From: Sweltsa coloradensis
Taxonomy: Eukaryota > Arthropoda > Insecta > Plecoptera > Chloroperlidae
Reading direction: 5' to 3'
NCBI GenBank assembly: GCA_024449915.1
Contig: JAMZAV010000901.1
Coordinates: 248,001 to 312,000 of the forward strand
Length of the DNA stretch: 64,000 bases
The position numbers and the translations under genes were made by a program. This document shows positions 11,746 to 22,452 of this stretch, in pieces (position 1 is the stretch's first letter; the number at the start of each line of letters is the position of its first letter). The notes under the pieces are model-generated. The model was given only the letters and a program-made list of their open reading frames with translations. It had not been told where the DNA came from and made no database searches.

Positions 11746-13298
11746 CAGGGGCGTAACCAGGGTACTAATATTACCCGGGTAAGATGCGGAGGAAGGGACT
11801 TCAAGGAAAGTAGCAGGGGGGCTTGGGGGGCGAGCCCCCCAACTACAGCGCCGCAGGCGATTTTTTGAAAATTTGGGTTTTTAGAGTGGTTTCTGAGCGT
11901 TTCAGATAAATTACCGGATTGAATGCAAAAGTGAAATAATTTTGTTTATGTAGTGCAAAAAACAGAAAACAAACAAAAATGGAACATTGACGAGAATGAT
12001 AAATATTGAGGTTTGGGGCTAAGTAAGGAAGCTGTTGGTACTTAAATGTTAATAAACGAAAGCACGATTTGGAATCTGGATTGCAGGTATCTGATATTGT
12101 AAACTAGACATCGGAATATTTTTTACCAAGCGGGACACGTTGGAGCAGTGGCGGGACGTGGGACTTTAGTTTGAATATCGGGACTGTCCCGCCGAAAGCG
12201 GTAGTATGGCAACCCTATGCGGAGACCCAAATCTTCGATGTCAGTACGGGGTTTTGGGGCAAACAAATAGGCAGTCTTTTTACTTTCCAAATTATTAACA
12301 AATCGTTAAAATCAAACCTTAAAAAATTATTTTTAATTTTTAACAACTTTAGTAGGCGAAGATTAATATTTCATCTAGGATAAGTTATAGTTTAACTTTA
12401 ATTTATTGTTATTATCAAAACAAACTAAACGTAATCTTTGAATGAAAATAGATTAAAAAAATTTAAAGTACTTACAAATTAAATATACATATTAGGTACA
12501 AGATAAGCCATGCTTGGAACACTCGAAAAATGTTGTTGATGAAAAAAATGTATAGTTAGGTAGTGATAATGAAAATGCATGTTCTGACTTACGTTCAATC
12601 TGCTCTCTGAAATGCAAACCGAAAAGCGCAAAAAAATCGTTAGGACCTACTTGTTTTAATCACTATATTGTTTAGTTGGTAGCACTCATGATTGCACGTA
12701 ACCTTACTAATGGAAAAAAACTGCGCTAACAACACAATTAAAATTGAACATCCACAAACTGTAGTATTTCAATACGTAGCCATGAGCCCACACACGTAAA
12801 ATATTTCACAAAACAGTCACTTAATTCACATTTGTTGAAACGAAATAATTCGATATGAAACACAATCACTGTTGAACTTCTACATAATGTAGCTAGGCTT
12901 CCGACACTGTCAACCCTTGTAAGGTCAAGACAAGACTGAAACGAAGCGAAAATGAGCAAAATGATGGTCGTCAACCCCATATTGCCAAGTGAATGCCTGT
13001 ATTTCCAGGAATCGAGCTTCTTTGAGATGAATGGCATGCACTGACCATTGACCAATTCACCCCCTCCACCCCCGCCCCCTGAAGACCTGCACACCACGTG
13101 CGATCCTATACCTCCAGACATCAACCCTTCGCTTTTGAGTTGTCGAGAACAAACAAAAAGTCCTCGATTGATTATTTTGCGACATTTTTGCGGTTGGTCC
13201 TGGTAAAATATTGTAATCGTTGTAGGCATGGAAGGATGTACTTAGGGAATTTTTACCCGGGTATTTACCCGGGTTACCGATGCCTAGTTACGCCGGTG
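11746..13298 (+). mobile_element. Non-autonomous hAT element inside BEL
   Basis: The ends are CAGGGGCGTAACCAGGG and, read inward from the right, CACCGGCGTAACTAGG, a good hAT-type inverted repeat. Identical GATCCATT flanks at 11738-11745 and 13299-13306 are the 8-bp target duplication of hAT elements. The interior has the GC-rich hairpin 'ggggcttggggggcgagcccc' and 'gcgccgcaggcgatttttt', plus 'acccgggta' near both ends. No transposase is seen. The insertion split the integrase region of the BEL copy. Confidence 0.9.
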
Positions 13299-14204
13299 GA
13301 TCCATTCCAAATTAAACAAGGATCTGTTCGCAGCAAGATCACCATCAAATGCTACACAGCTGTGTTCATTTGCCTGGCTACTAAGGCCATACATTTAGAA
13401 TTAGTGACTGGATTGACTTCAGAAGCGTTCATTGCTGCTCTGCGTCGATTTACTGCAAGGCGTGGTAAATGTCTCCATTTGTATTCTGACAATGGAACTA
13501 ACTTCGTCGGTGCAAACTCTGAATTAAAGGATCTTCAAGCTTTGTTCAACTCCGAGCAACATCAGAACAAGCTGGCGAGTTATGCAGCTAGTGAAGAAAT
13601 GGAATGGCACTTCATTCCGCCACACGCACCACATTTCGGTGGACTATGGGAAGCCAGCGTCAAATCGTTCAAGTACCACTTCAAGCGTGTAGCAGGCAAC
13701 GCAGTTCTCACTAGTGAAGAGTTCACCACTCTCTTGACACAAATTGAAGCTTGCCTCAATTCCCGTCCTATTACTGTCCTATCCAATGATCCATCTGATC
13801 CCAGTTACCTATCTCCAGGTCACTTCCTCATTGGTGCTCCACTAATGAGCTATCCCGAACCCAGCTTGTCTGATCTAACTGAGAACAGGTTGTCCAGATG
13901 GCAGCGGGTGCAGAAGCTCTACGAACAGCTGTGGCAGAGGTGGTCAACGGACTATCTCAACTCGCTGCAGCAGCGGGGGAAATGGACTTCTTCCCAATCC
14001 AGTCTCCAGCCAGGCATGGTGGTGCTGGTCAAGGAGGACCGTCGTCCGCCTCTGGAGTGGCCTCTTGCGGTCATCACCGAGACCTTTCCCGGAAGGGATG
14101 GTCACGTCCGAGTCGCTGCAATCCAGACGTCCAGCGGTGTATTCAAGCGCCCCATCACCAAGCTGGTGCCCCTCCCCTACGAGCACTCGACTCCGTCGAA
14201 CTGA
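13299..14204 (+). pseudogene. BEL pol: integrase
   Basis: About 301 codons ending at a stop at 14202-14204. The retroviral-type integrase core is clear: VFICLATKAIHLELV, YSDNGTNFVGAN (second catalytic Asp) and HFGGLWEASVKSFK (catalytic Glu), followed by the BEL C-terminal region SRWQRVQKLYEQLW and VLVKEDRRPPLEWPL. Only a shortened piece of the segment with the first catalytic Asp remains. The frame happens to be open back to 13098, but 13098-13298 is hAT sequence and not integrase. Confidence 0.92.
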
Positions 14205-14274
14205 TGTGTCGTGTCTTGTCGTGTACAGTGATTATTTTTCATTTTTGATTGTACTCAATCAACAGGGGGGAGCA

Positions 14275-14713
14275 TGTTGGGATCAGTGTGTATAAGTTAT
14301 TTAATTTTTAAGTGTGTATAATTTTAGTTCATGTTTTACATTTTGTCAACCCCTGTTGACCAAGAGGGATGGTGTGACGTACCACCCCCCTCGCCTCTTC
14401 AAGGTTCTCGTCAGTTGAGTCGAGGCTCCTAACTGTGTCGGACTGGTGGGAACACATCTGCTCCAGCGATCGTTTAGTTTCTATCTTTTTGCATCTACAG
14501 ATACATTTGTAGCGTGTTATTCAAGTTTTTAGTTATAGTAATATAAATATAATATTAATAGTAACCACCACAAGTTGTTAGGTCTCGTGATGTGAACTAG
14601 CCTATTGTTTTACAGTTCATTATTAGTGTTTTTTTAATATTAGTCTTTACAAAGTAAAGTGGTCCTCCGGCATTTTAATTATTGTTTATTTTTTAACCTT
14701 GTGTGCTCCAACA
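14275..14713 (+). repeat. 3' LTR of the BEL element
   Basis: It starts TGTTGG and ends CCAACA, a perfect 6-bp terminal inverted repeat of the TG..CA type, 439 bases long. A purine-rich tract (aacaggggggagca, 14261-14274) sits immediately upstream, as expected for plus-strand priming. No 5' partner is present, so target duplication cannot be tested. Confidence 0.85.
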
Positions 14714-14970
14714 TCTTCGCTGCGCTCGCTACGCTCATCCAAAAAACAAAACAATCAAGCAAATCGTTGGTCTACTCAGTATAATACTTAATACTAGGTG
14801 TGTCAAGCAAAATAAAAATTCTCATCATTCCCCTCCGTCCACTCGAAAAAGAGTTTCTACGCGCATCGGCATGCAAGAGGTGGTTTGTCTGCCACAGCTT
14901 TTGTACATAGTCTGCCGGCACCCTACACCCATGAAGGCTTTAATAATTAATCAATACGAAAAGGAAACGT

Positions 14971-15520
14971 ACTAGGAAAACGCTTAAGTCCCGCCGCGTG
15001 TTGTTGGATGAGCGTAATTGGTGCATTGAGCTGCCATGTGTTATGCGGATTTTCTGTTGTTCTGTGAAAAAATTATTACTAAGTTGAAGATTTTTTAAAA
15101 ATTAAATTAAATTGAATAAAAAATTAACTTTATTTTTTATTTTTTTTATTAACCGTATTTTAAAAATAGAAAAAATCGTCAAATTGCGATTTTCATAAGA
15201 AATAATTATTCGATTGCGCTAAAATTTTACACAAATATATTAATTCATAAAATTAAGGTTCTGTGAAAAAATCATTACAACAGGATAAAGCATGTAGGTG
15301 TTATTAGTCAAAGAATTGTTTTAAAAAAGAAAAAAACCTGAAAAAATTCGATTTTCATGAGAAATAATTTTTTGATTGCGCTCAAATTTCACACGAATAC
15401 CTAAATTCATAAAATTAAGGTTCTGTGCAAAAATCATTATATTCGGATAAAGCATGTAGGTGTTATAAGTCGAAGAATTTTTTTAAAAATCGTTAAAAAT
15501 CGTAAAATTGCAATTTTCGG
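14971..15520 (+). repeat. R1 repeat, tandem-unit variant
   Basis: It begins 'actaggaaaacgcttaagtc' and 'cccgccgcgtgttgttggatg', then carries about two and a half tandem units of the kind at 8985-9500 ('attgcgattttcataagaaa', 'tcataaaattaaggttctgt', 'gcatgtaggtgtta'). Confidence 0.7.
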
Positions 15521-16339
15521 AACAAGGGTACCGTAGTAGGCCTATGACGGAATGGCTAATTTTGCACCAATTTTTTTTGTTGTTGTTCAAAACCATGCAA
15601 AATCACTAGTAAATTAAAAATAAACACGCGGAAACCCACTTTTACCGACAATTTCCAAAGAAAAAACACGAAAAAACGAAGCGAGGAGTGACGCGGCCTG
15701 GGCCTAGGCCTACCTGCTGAGATTTTGTGCTCACTGCAAATAACTTTACAAGAACATAATAAAAAAATCCAAAATAAAATCATCACGTTTTTGCTGTTAT
15801 AGTAACAAAAAAAACTTCAAAACCTTTAACGTCGCTATTTTAAACGAAAGTCCTTTTGTGGTGAAAGTCATTTATATTAAAAATAGCGACGTTAAAGGCT
15901 TTTTAGGTGGAGTATTTTAATGAAAAATGTTGGTAAACCTAGTAAGTAACATCAAGACGTAAATAGCAAACATGGCGACCAAATGACAGTGAAATGAGCG
16001 AGTGTTTGTATTTAATCTGTGTTCACTATTCTATATAATTGGTATAGTTTCATAGTGATTAGTAAAAATAAATCGTTAATAATGAGTTCTTTATTTATTT
16101 CTCATTTGAAGTTGTTTTTTATTGTTTTCTTTGAAAAAAGCAGTGTTGAAAAGTTGGACCGCACCAAGTGAACTAGTACCAAAACGACCGATTCAAGCAA
16201 ACTAAAAGTGATTGAATAAGTCCAGAAACTACTTTCCGCGGCCTAAGACCAAGTAAATTCATAATAATATTCAGTTAGAAAAAGGAAAATCATAAATTTA
16301 ATACATAATAACATTTCCGTCAAATTACCCTTATACCGC
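15521..16339. other. 5' flank of the KIAA0930 gene; no ORF
   Basis: It contains an inverted pair of the ACCTTTAACGTCGCTATTTT motif at 15822-15844 and 15878-15899. The word 'aaacatggcgacc' near 15970 resembles YY1-like sites, but I put no weight on it. No gene is seen. Confidence 0.4.
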
Positions 16340-16532
16340 AATTTTCATATGAAATAATTTTCCGATTGCGCTCAAAAACGTGGCAGTTCTAAGTTCAGTG
16401 ATTTCGAAGGTCTGGTTTAGCCGGAATTGTGTTACTAAACAGACAAAAATACAAACAGAAAGGAAAAAAAAACATTCTGGATTTTTTTCTCCAGTGTAGT
16501 GAAATTGGAATCTTAGCTTCGCTCGCTTTCAA
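16340..16532 (+). repeat. R1 repeat, 3' part
   Basis: It carries 'cgtggcagttctaagttcag', 'tgatttcgaaggtct', 'aaacagacaaaaatacaaac' and 'gaaattggaatcttagcttc'. This matches the variant end at 6600-6732. Confidence 0.6.
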
Positions 16533-16552
16533 ATTTTCCTGCTAGCAGCCGC

Positions 16553-16584
16553 CATTGATTAAAGAAGGCCTTCTTTAATCAATG
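16553..16584. repeat. Perfect 32-bp palindrome
   Basis: CATTGATTAAAGAAGG is followed directly by its exact reverse complement with no spacer. It lies about 440 bases before the first coding exon of the KIAA0930 gene. It could be a regulatory site, a tiny foldback or an assembly fold. Confidence 0.85.
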
Positions 16585-17026
16585 CAGCCGCCTACTTGTT
16601 TATTCTCCTGTAGGGGAAGTTGTTTTTTACAGTTTAATGTACTGGGAAAATTTTGATTTTCGTTAACGGATTGGCCCTACTGTATCGCATTGTCTTCATT
16701 TCGCTAGGCCTTACTTGTCAGAATTTGTTATCACAAATTGTAGGTTTTTCTCACTGTTTTTCTTCAAGCGTAAACTATTATCTTTTCTCGTCGGAGTTAG
16801 GAAGTTGTTTAGTTATCTAGGAAGATGTTATAGTGAAAATGATGTTCGGATTATGTGATTGATATTTTGGCCTAGCCTAGGCCTTGATAGGCCTACGCTG
16901 TTACTTGGTTCGGGTAGGGGAGTGTCTCTTGAGTCATCAACAATCTCTGAAGCTTTTGAGATCTGTGAACTGGCAAAATTTCCTATGGCGTTTGCAAGCA
17001 CTTCGTCCAGGTTAAAACCTCAGACG

Positions 17027-17096
17027 ATGTTAGAGCAATTGCTCGAAGAAATAAATTTTCAGCGGACCAAAGATATGAGACAATTATTAAAAGACG
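17027..17096 (+). CDS. KIAA0930: KIAA0930 ortholog, coding exon 1
   Basis: Coding start of the only host gene found here, an ortholog of vertebrate KIAA0930/C22orf9 (DUF2045 family; cellular role unknown). The exon encodes MLEQLLEEINFQRTKDMRQL and a few more residues, matching the MLxxxxEE start of the vertebrate protein. It ends at the donor g|gtaagt at 17097 after one base of a split codon (phase 1). The next exon supplies exactly two bases, making Asp. I chose ATG 17027 because it aligns with the vertebrate start and has A at -3. An in-frame ATG at 16985 would add 14 residues, and the frame is open back to a stop at 16856. Upstream UTR exons cannot be excluded. Gene model: exons here, 35144-35304, 36722-37003, 38331-38471, 53905-54046, then beyond the window. 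Confidence 0.85.
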
Positions 17097-17236
17097 GTAA
17101 GTAGGCTAGCCTAGGCCTAGCCTAGGCCCTAGCCAGCAAGGATACCTAGGCCTAGGCCTAATTATTGTTGTTGTTTTCTTCCCCTGCTATTGACTGATAG
17201 GCCTAGTTGGTGGCAGGTTTTTAATTGGCTGTGGAT

Positions 17237-17531
17237 ATTCGTACGGTCAGCCGTACGACTAGGCCTAGTGCAAAATTAGGTAGCCCCTACTGTTTCGGTT
17301 AAGAATGGCCAACTTTTCACCAGCACTTCCACCGAGCCGTACACTCACTGTAAGTAACCTTACAAAACCTTTAACGTCGCTATTTTAAACAAAAAAAACC
17401 TTCAAAACCTTTAACGTCGCTATTTTAAACAAAAAACCTTCAAAACCTTTAACACACACAACACAGTTTACAAGTGTTTAAAAGTTGGCCATTCTTAACC
17501 GAAACAGTGCCCAAAATTATTCGTACGGTCA
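17237..17531. repeat. Small nested repeat: 13-bp direct and 28-bp inverted
   Basis: ATTCGTACGGTCA occurs at 17237-17249 and again at 17519-17531. Inside, a 28-base inverted repeat (CTGTTTCGGTTAAGAATGGC...) lies at 17290-17317 and 17480-17507. Between the inverted arms two direct copies of ACCTTTAACGTCGCTATTTT lie at 17367 and 17407, with a truncated third at 17445. It looks like a small foldback element with flanking direct repeats. Confidence 0.7.
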
Positions 17532-17576
17532 ATGATCTGATTGGATAAAGGCGCGCCGTAATAAAAGTGTCGTCCT

Positions 17577-17727
17577 TCCGTCGTCCTTTTTTGCTGTTTA
17601 GTAACAACAAAAAAACATCAAGACATTTAACATCGCTATTTTAAATGAGAGTCCTTTTTCGGTTGTCGTTGTCCTTTTTTGCTGTTTTATTAACAACAAA
17701 AAACCTTCCAGGACCTTTAACGTTTCT
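17577..17727. repeat. Two tandem copies of an about 80-bp unit
   Basis: 'gtccttttttgctgttt' followed by 'aacaacaaaaaa' and then a degenerate ACCTTTAACGTCGCTATTTT motif occurs twice. The same unit, with the motif, is at 15790-15850. Confidence 0.65.
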
Positions 17728-18783
17728 ATCATCTAGGCCTATCTATCATCTATCTATCAATTCGAATTGACTGAATTCGGTTTGAGTTCAATTCGGTTTG
17801 ACTTGAAGTGTATCACGGACATTCGAAACGACTTCCTCAATCCTATTTCGATTCGAATTGAAGTTGTTGTTGTGGCAGTTTAAATTGATGCGACAAGATT
17901 CTATGAATAACACTTGAAAATACTATGTACTTGTATTTCTACCTACAGCTAGGCCTACGTAAATATAAAGCCTAATTGTCTTCATTAAAGCCTCCAAGAT
18001 GCCATTTTATTGTAAACATGTAATAAACACCGCCTGCCTAATAATGGTATTCACTGAAATCTAAATCTCTAAGGCAGTTTTGAATCCGTATTGAATGCGT
18101 ATTGAACTGTATATCAAGCAATTTACTCATGTCAGTCCACTTTGGAAAATGGATTGACTTCAATGCGAATCGAGTGTGTAGGCTAAGATCGGCTTTTTAC
18201 CAAGTACATTGAGCAGTGTTGTATCGATCGAATTCCCTCTGTCCTATAAATGATTAATAATATTATTTGTATCAGCTTTATACAACTTATAATAGCCTTT
18301 TCGAGCTGTAACCTAGAACGGTAAGTTATGGCTTAAAAGACTGACCTCCGAGTTCCCCTCCCCCATTGTCAATTCCTGGATCCGATACCACTTTCAATGT
18401 TTGTTTCATAAATTAGGGACTAAGGTGTAGCCTACCTAATGTAAATGTGAAAATATGAAATCGAAAAATGCATTTAACTTTGACTACCGGTACCCTTTGA
18501 TGATAATTAGGCCTACCCTCTCACGAAACTAGAAACTGTTCATACAGCCCCTAGCCGCCCCCGCCCTCAATAAGTCAAGACTTGATCCGACCCTGTTTAT
18601 ATTCTCAGACAAGTAAGTATAGCATCTTACACACACAAATATAAGGTAACTCATTAGGCCTATGTGATATCCATTGTTTATACAATTTCGTGTCATTATT
18701 GTAAAGAAATTGTTATGCTCATGTAGATGTTATTATATCGTATACCTATCTTTGAATTTTGTTTATGACTACGCTAGTACACT

Positions 18784-18932
18784 CAAGTCTTACTTGGCCC
18801 AGTACCTGAGCGAGACCCTTTCATTTCCTAGGGATTATCATTGACCGCAAGCCGGAGTGAATGTAGAAAGTATGTAGAAATGTAGAAAGAAGGGTCGCTC
18901 AGGTACTGGACCAAGTAAGACACGGTTTGAGT
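18784..18932. repeat. Foldback element, about 150 bp
   Basis: 'caagtcttacttggcccagt' plus 'acctgagcgaccc'-like at the left is matched inverted by 'gggtcgctcaggtactgg' plus 'accaagtaagac' at the right. The arms are about 35 bases around a loop of about 80. Confidence 0.75.
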
Positions 18933-19742
18933 ATAGAGGACTCAAATCACCTAGAGAATGCGCTAGTGTCGCGGGGGCGTAGCACCGTCATGGCCGCCGA
19001 GTGAGGATACCTTTGTAAACACCCATATGATCCTACACAAGCACAGTGTAAATAATATATAAGGTTTTGGGGGAATAGAATAGGTATAATGTGGCTCATT
19101 ATGAATTCAAAATCTAGTATTTATTTATTTAAAAGTATTTCTAGTATTTATATAGATTTATATCAGCATTTATAATTAAAATACCTACGGATATAGTCTG
19201 TCGGGCGCCTGTGAACGTAGACATTGATATAAACCGCTTATTGTTGTGGCCGTAGTATTATCGTTATTATTCCGGAGTACAACGTTACTGAGTCCAACAT
19301 ACTTTGAAGTAATATAAATATAATGACTAAATTTATTAATATCAAAGCAAAATATTTAGTTATGTTCTATAATCTATAATAGGCCTAATATGGAATGTAA
19401 TACAATATTAGAGTAGCACACAGCGTTTCAATTCAAGCAACAACAATAAAGCCACTCAAGCTTTGTGAAGATGTGAAGACAATAAAGCAGTAAACAATAA
19501 ACATTATGCGTTCCTAAATTATTAGAATGCAAAATAAAAAATTACTGGACAAAATACCAATATAAAAGAACATTGGGAATAACAAGTCAACATGGTCTTG
19601 TGCTTAATTTTCTCGGAATCATGGTAGCCCAGGTATTAAAATGCAATACTTAAATTTAAACCTTATTCACCCACTCTTGAGGGGATTTGATTGTTTTATT
19701 GTGATTACGAAAATACCAATATAAATACTATAAACAAAAACA

Positions 19743-19923
19743 GGAATTGAACCCATGGTCTCCCTCTGGCCGGGCACGGATTATATAACTGGGAGTGGTG
19801 ATTTAATAAGAATTTGATATTCACTATATTATAACATCAAAATGCACCAATAATTCAGCAACAAATACACTACCGCGGTCTCGGTGGTCTCGGTGGTCTT
19901 TTGGGAGGCATGGGTTCGATCCC
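19743..19923. other. Inverted pair of tRNA-like B boxes (SINE remnants)
   Basis: On the minus strand GGTTCAATTCC (19743-19753) and on the plus strand GGTTCGATCCC (19913-19923) match the pol III B box GGTTCGANTCC. Each is followed by Cs and sits in tRNA-like context. They suggest two tRNA-derived SINEs facing each other; SINE bodies and tails are not defined. Confidence 0.4.
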
Positions 19924-20595
19924 CGGCCAAGGTTGGGTTTTGTAAATCTGGACTTAGCCCATTTATTGTGATATAATCTAGGGCTACTGATTGTTTTAAG
20001 CCAAAAATGAATTAGTCTTATCAACTAGGTATGAATTTAATATATTAATATGAAGACCACTCTTTATTAAAGGAATTGTCTTGGTTTGCATAACAAGCTC
20101 CTCAGAAGGTACCTTGATTCAATACAAGAACAATACAACAAAATCCAGGTCGCTGAGACTTATGGAACTCAAATAATCACGGTTTTACTAAAGCCCTGCA
20201 TAGCGCGTAGGCCGCCTATGGTGACGTCACTGCAGGGCTACTTGCTAGGCTGGCTCCAGCCGAGGAAGGCCTCGCTCAAGCTCAAGCTCGCTGCCGTGCC
20301 GTAAGCGGCCGCTTATGGCGAATTCCTAGGGGTGGCATGGCCGCCCTGACACTTCTAATAACCGATTTTACATGTTGAAAGAACAAGATAAATATCACTG
20401 TTTCTGAATGCTAACTAAATTAAAGTTTTTATAGTATAACAAAAATGTAACATTCAACACTTTACCAAACATTGACGTTTCACATGAATCTGTACTCCCG
20501 TATTGTCAACTCTTGAACGCAAAAGGTGGCCAAAAGACTCATTCAGATTATGGAAGTTCAGATTTCACATTTTCGATGGTTTATTGTTTGACTTT

Positions 20596-22452
20596 GGGTC
20601 ATTCTCCACTAACTGGCAGGTTGCGGACGGGACATTTAGAAACTTATAATATTCATTGAAGTGTGACAAATATCCTAAACATAAGTGTCAATATACTTTT
20701 TCTAATGTTCAGACACCCCTAAAGCTGAAAATTAGGATGATAATTAGGAGAAAAAAACATTGATGGGTTTAAAAAAATGATTTGCATGGGATGCGGACGG
20801 GACGCACAAAGTTCATGTTTTTAAATCAACATTATTCCAGATCAAAATTCTCTGAAATGTTTAAACTTTTTTTTAGTCTGTTTGGATATTTGCTAAATAT
20901 AACTCTTCACAAACAACATACTGAAGATTGGAAATTAAATCAATAAGTTTAAGACCTATATGGAATTAATCAAATTTCGTTGTGAGATGCGGACGGGACA
21001 GTTTTTATCTCTATACTAAATGTAATGTTAATTATTTACTTAATTAATAAATATGGTCCAAAACCAAATTCTGTACTAAAACTTCTCATTTTATTGATAA
21101 CCCACTGTATTTTTTATACAATCTCTTTGCTGTAGCCAAAGTATCGTGCTTGACGATCAATCGGTGGAGGATCTCCTGGCAGTGTAGCGAGATATGCTGT
21201 ATTCTTAATCTTTTCAAATTGTGGGTTGTCCATTGCAATAAATTTATTTTTTGTCATTGACGCTGGCTTGAACATGTATTTAACTATAATGCTATCTCCC
21301 ACAATTTCAATGACTTGGCTTGGCCACCATTGGTCGTCGTAAAGTAGGCCTACGGCAATCCAGGTTCCTTCAGAAAGTTCCCCGTATACCCTATGTGGGG
21401 GGTGTCTACCCCAACGTCTTCCCATCTGATTCTTCATATCATTGTGATTGAAGAAGCTGATGCTGATTTTTGGTCTGGGGACCAGAAAATGGAGAGTTAT
21501 TTGAGCATTGGATTGAGAAAGGACCGATTGGTTGACCTTTTTTAAACATTGCAAAAATAGGCCTAGGACCTATCCAGCAGGTTTGGGTCTTTTTCTTCTT
21601 CTTTAAAGCCATGGCCACTGAACTAATTTAAATTCCATCTGGCCTGGCCAGTACCTACAATATATATAGTAGCCTAGTAGGCCTACATAATAAGTAACAT
21701 GGTGTTTAATCCAAATCTTGCTGGTAATTTGTTGCAGTCAAAGCACATTTCTTACAAAAAAGATTTTTCTTGGGATTTCAATTTTTTTCAACTTGATATT
21801 TGTTTAAGAATGGTTTACCCTAACATTAAAACAACAAAACGGAAATATATCATGCATCCCTACATTCTTGTATCAAAATCTAAGTCCGAACATTTATTCC
21901 GTCAGCACTCGTTCAAGCCTAGATGCGGACGGGACACAATTGATAAATTCCATAAAAAAATAATTTACCAACGAAATTTGTTTAAACTTTGTGTACTTCA
22001 TTACTAATATGTAAATAAAGAGAATACAAAAAATCAGAAGTCTAGCTTTAGTTTTGATGGAGTTTTACAAAAGATTAGCTGGTAATCTGGTTCTCGAACT
22101 TAGCAAATTATTTAAAAAAAAATATATTTTCATGGGAATGTAATACTTTTTCAAAATTTTTGTGTTTTAAGTATATACACACACACACACAATAATAATT
22201 AAAAAAGAAATCATCAAAAAAATACACTCACTGTTATCAAAATCAAAATCTGAAAGTTTGTCCCGTCCGCACCCATTTTCCGATAAAATGTGCACATATC
22301 ATGACTTTGTTGCTTGGTGTGCCAAAAACACGTTATATCTTTGTAATACTAAGATTCTTCAGACTTTCTTCTTTAAAATGATATATAACATGAAGTAGTG
22401 AGGTACAAAAAATATTTTGCAGTTTCAGTTTCACATTAGTGGAGAATGACCC
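20596..22452 (-). mobile_element. TIR element T4, copy 1 (4-bp TSD)
   Basis: The ends are GGGTCATTCTCCACTAA and its inverse, flanked by CTTT on both sides (20592-20595, 22453-22456). The 11-mer GCGGACGGGAC occurs at 20623, 20793, 20989 and 21925, and inverted at 22260. The element encodes a small Tudor-like protein on the minus strand (21114-21612). A second, interrupted copy lies at 40280-44258 in the opposite orientation. No DDE transposase is recognised, so it is either non-autonomous or of an unfamiliar class. Known families with 4-bp duplications include Sola and Ginger. T4 is a local label. Confidence 0.85.
21114..21612 (-). CDS. Tudor/SH3-like small protein of element T4 (broken)
   Basis: The C-terminal part is open: HPPHRVYGELSEGTWIAVG, YDDQWWPSQVIEIVGDSIIV and DPPPIDRQARYFGY. 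The 'G.W.AV.Y...WWP..V.EI' pattern is the beta-barrel core of Tudor/SH3-like domains often seen as a tail in insect transposon proteins. By comparison with copy 2 (43243-43763) translation should begin at ATG 21612 with MALKKKKK, a basic stretch. Here an extra A in the 'tttaaaaaagg' run shifts the frame near residue 25. Function is unknown; DNA or histone-tail binding is inference only. Confidence 0.6.

Larger units (their letters stand above)
9900..14713 (+). mobile_element. BEL/Pao LTR retrotransposon, 5'-truncated
   Basis: In order: the end of reverse transcriptase (YVDD box), RNase H, a BEL-type connection, an HHCC zinc finger, the DDE integrase, a purine-rich tract and one 3' LTR. The order and motifs are those of BEL/Pao pol. 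The 5' LTR, gag, protease and most of RT are missing; the left edge is approximate. The pol reading frame has a lost base at the YVDD box, a TGG-to-TAG stop at 10343-10345, further breaks near 10500-10610 and a deletion at the finger/integrase junction. It is also split by a hAT element at 11746-13298. It is an old, inactive copy. Confidence 0.92.

Noticed and set aside
13098..13298. N-terminal extension of the BEL integrase frame
   Set aside because: These bases lie inside the hAT element, shown by its terminus and the GATCCATT duplication.
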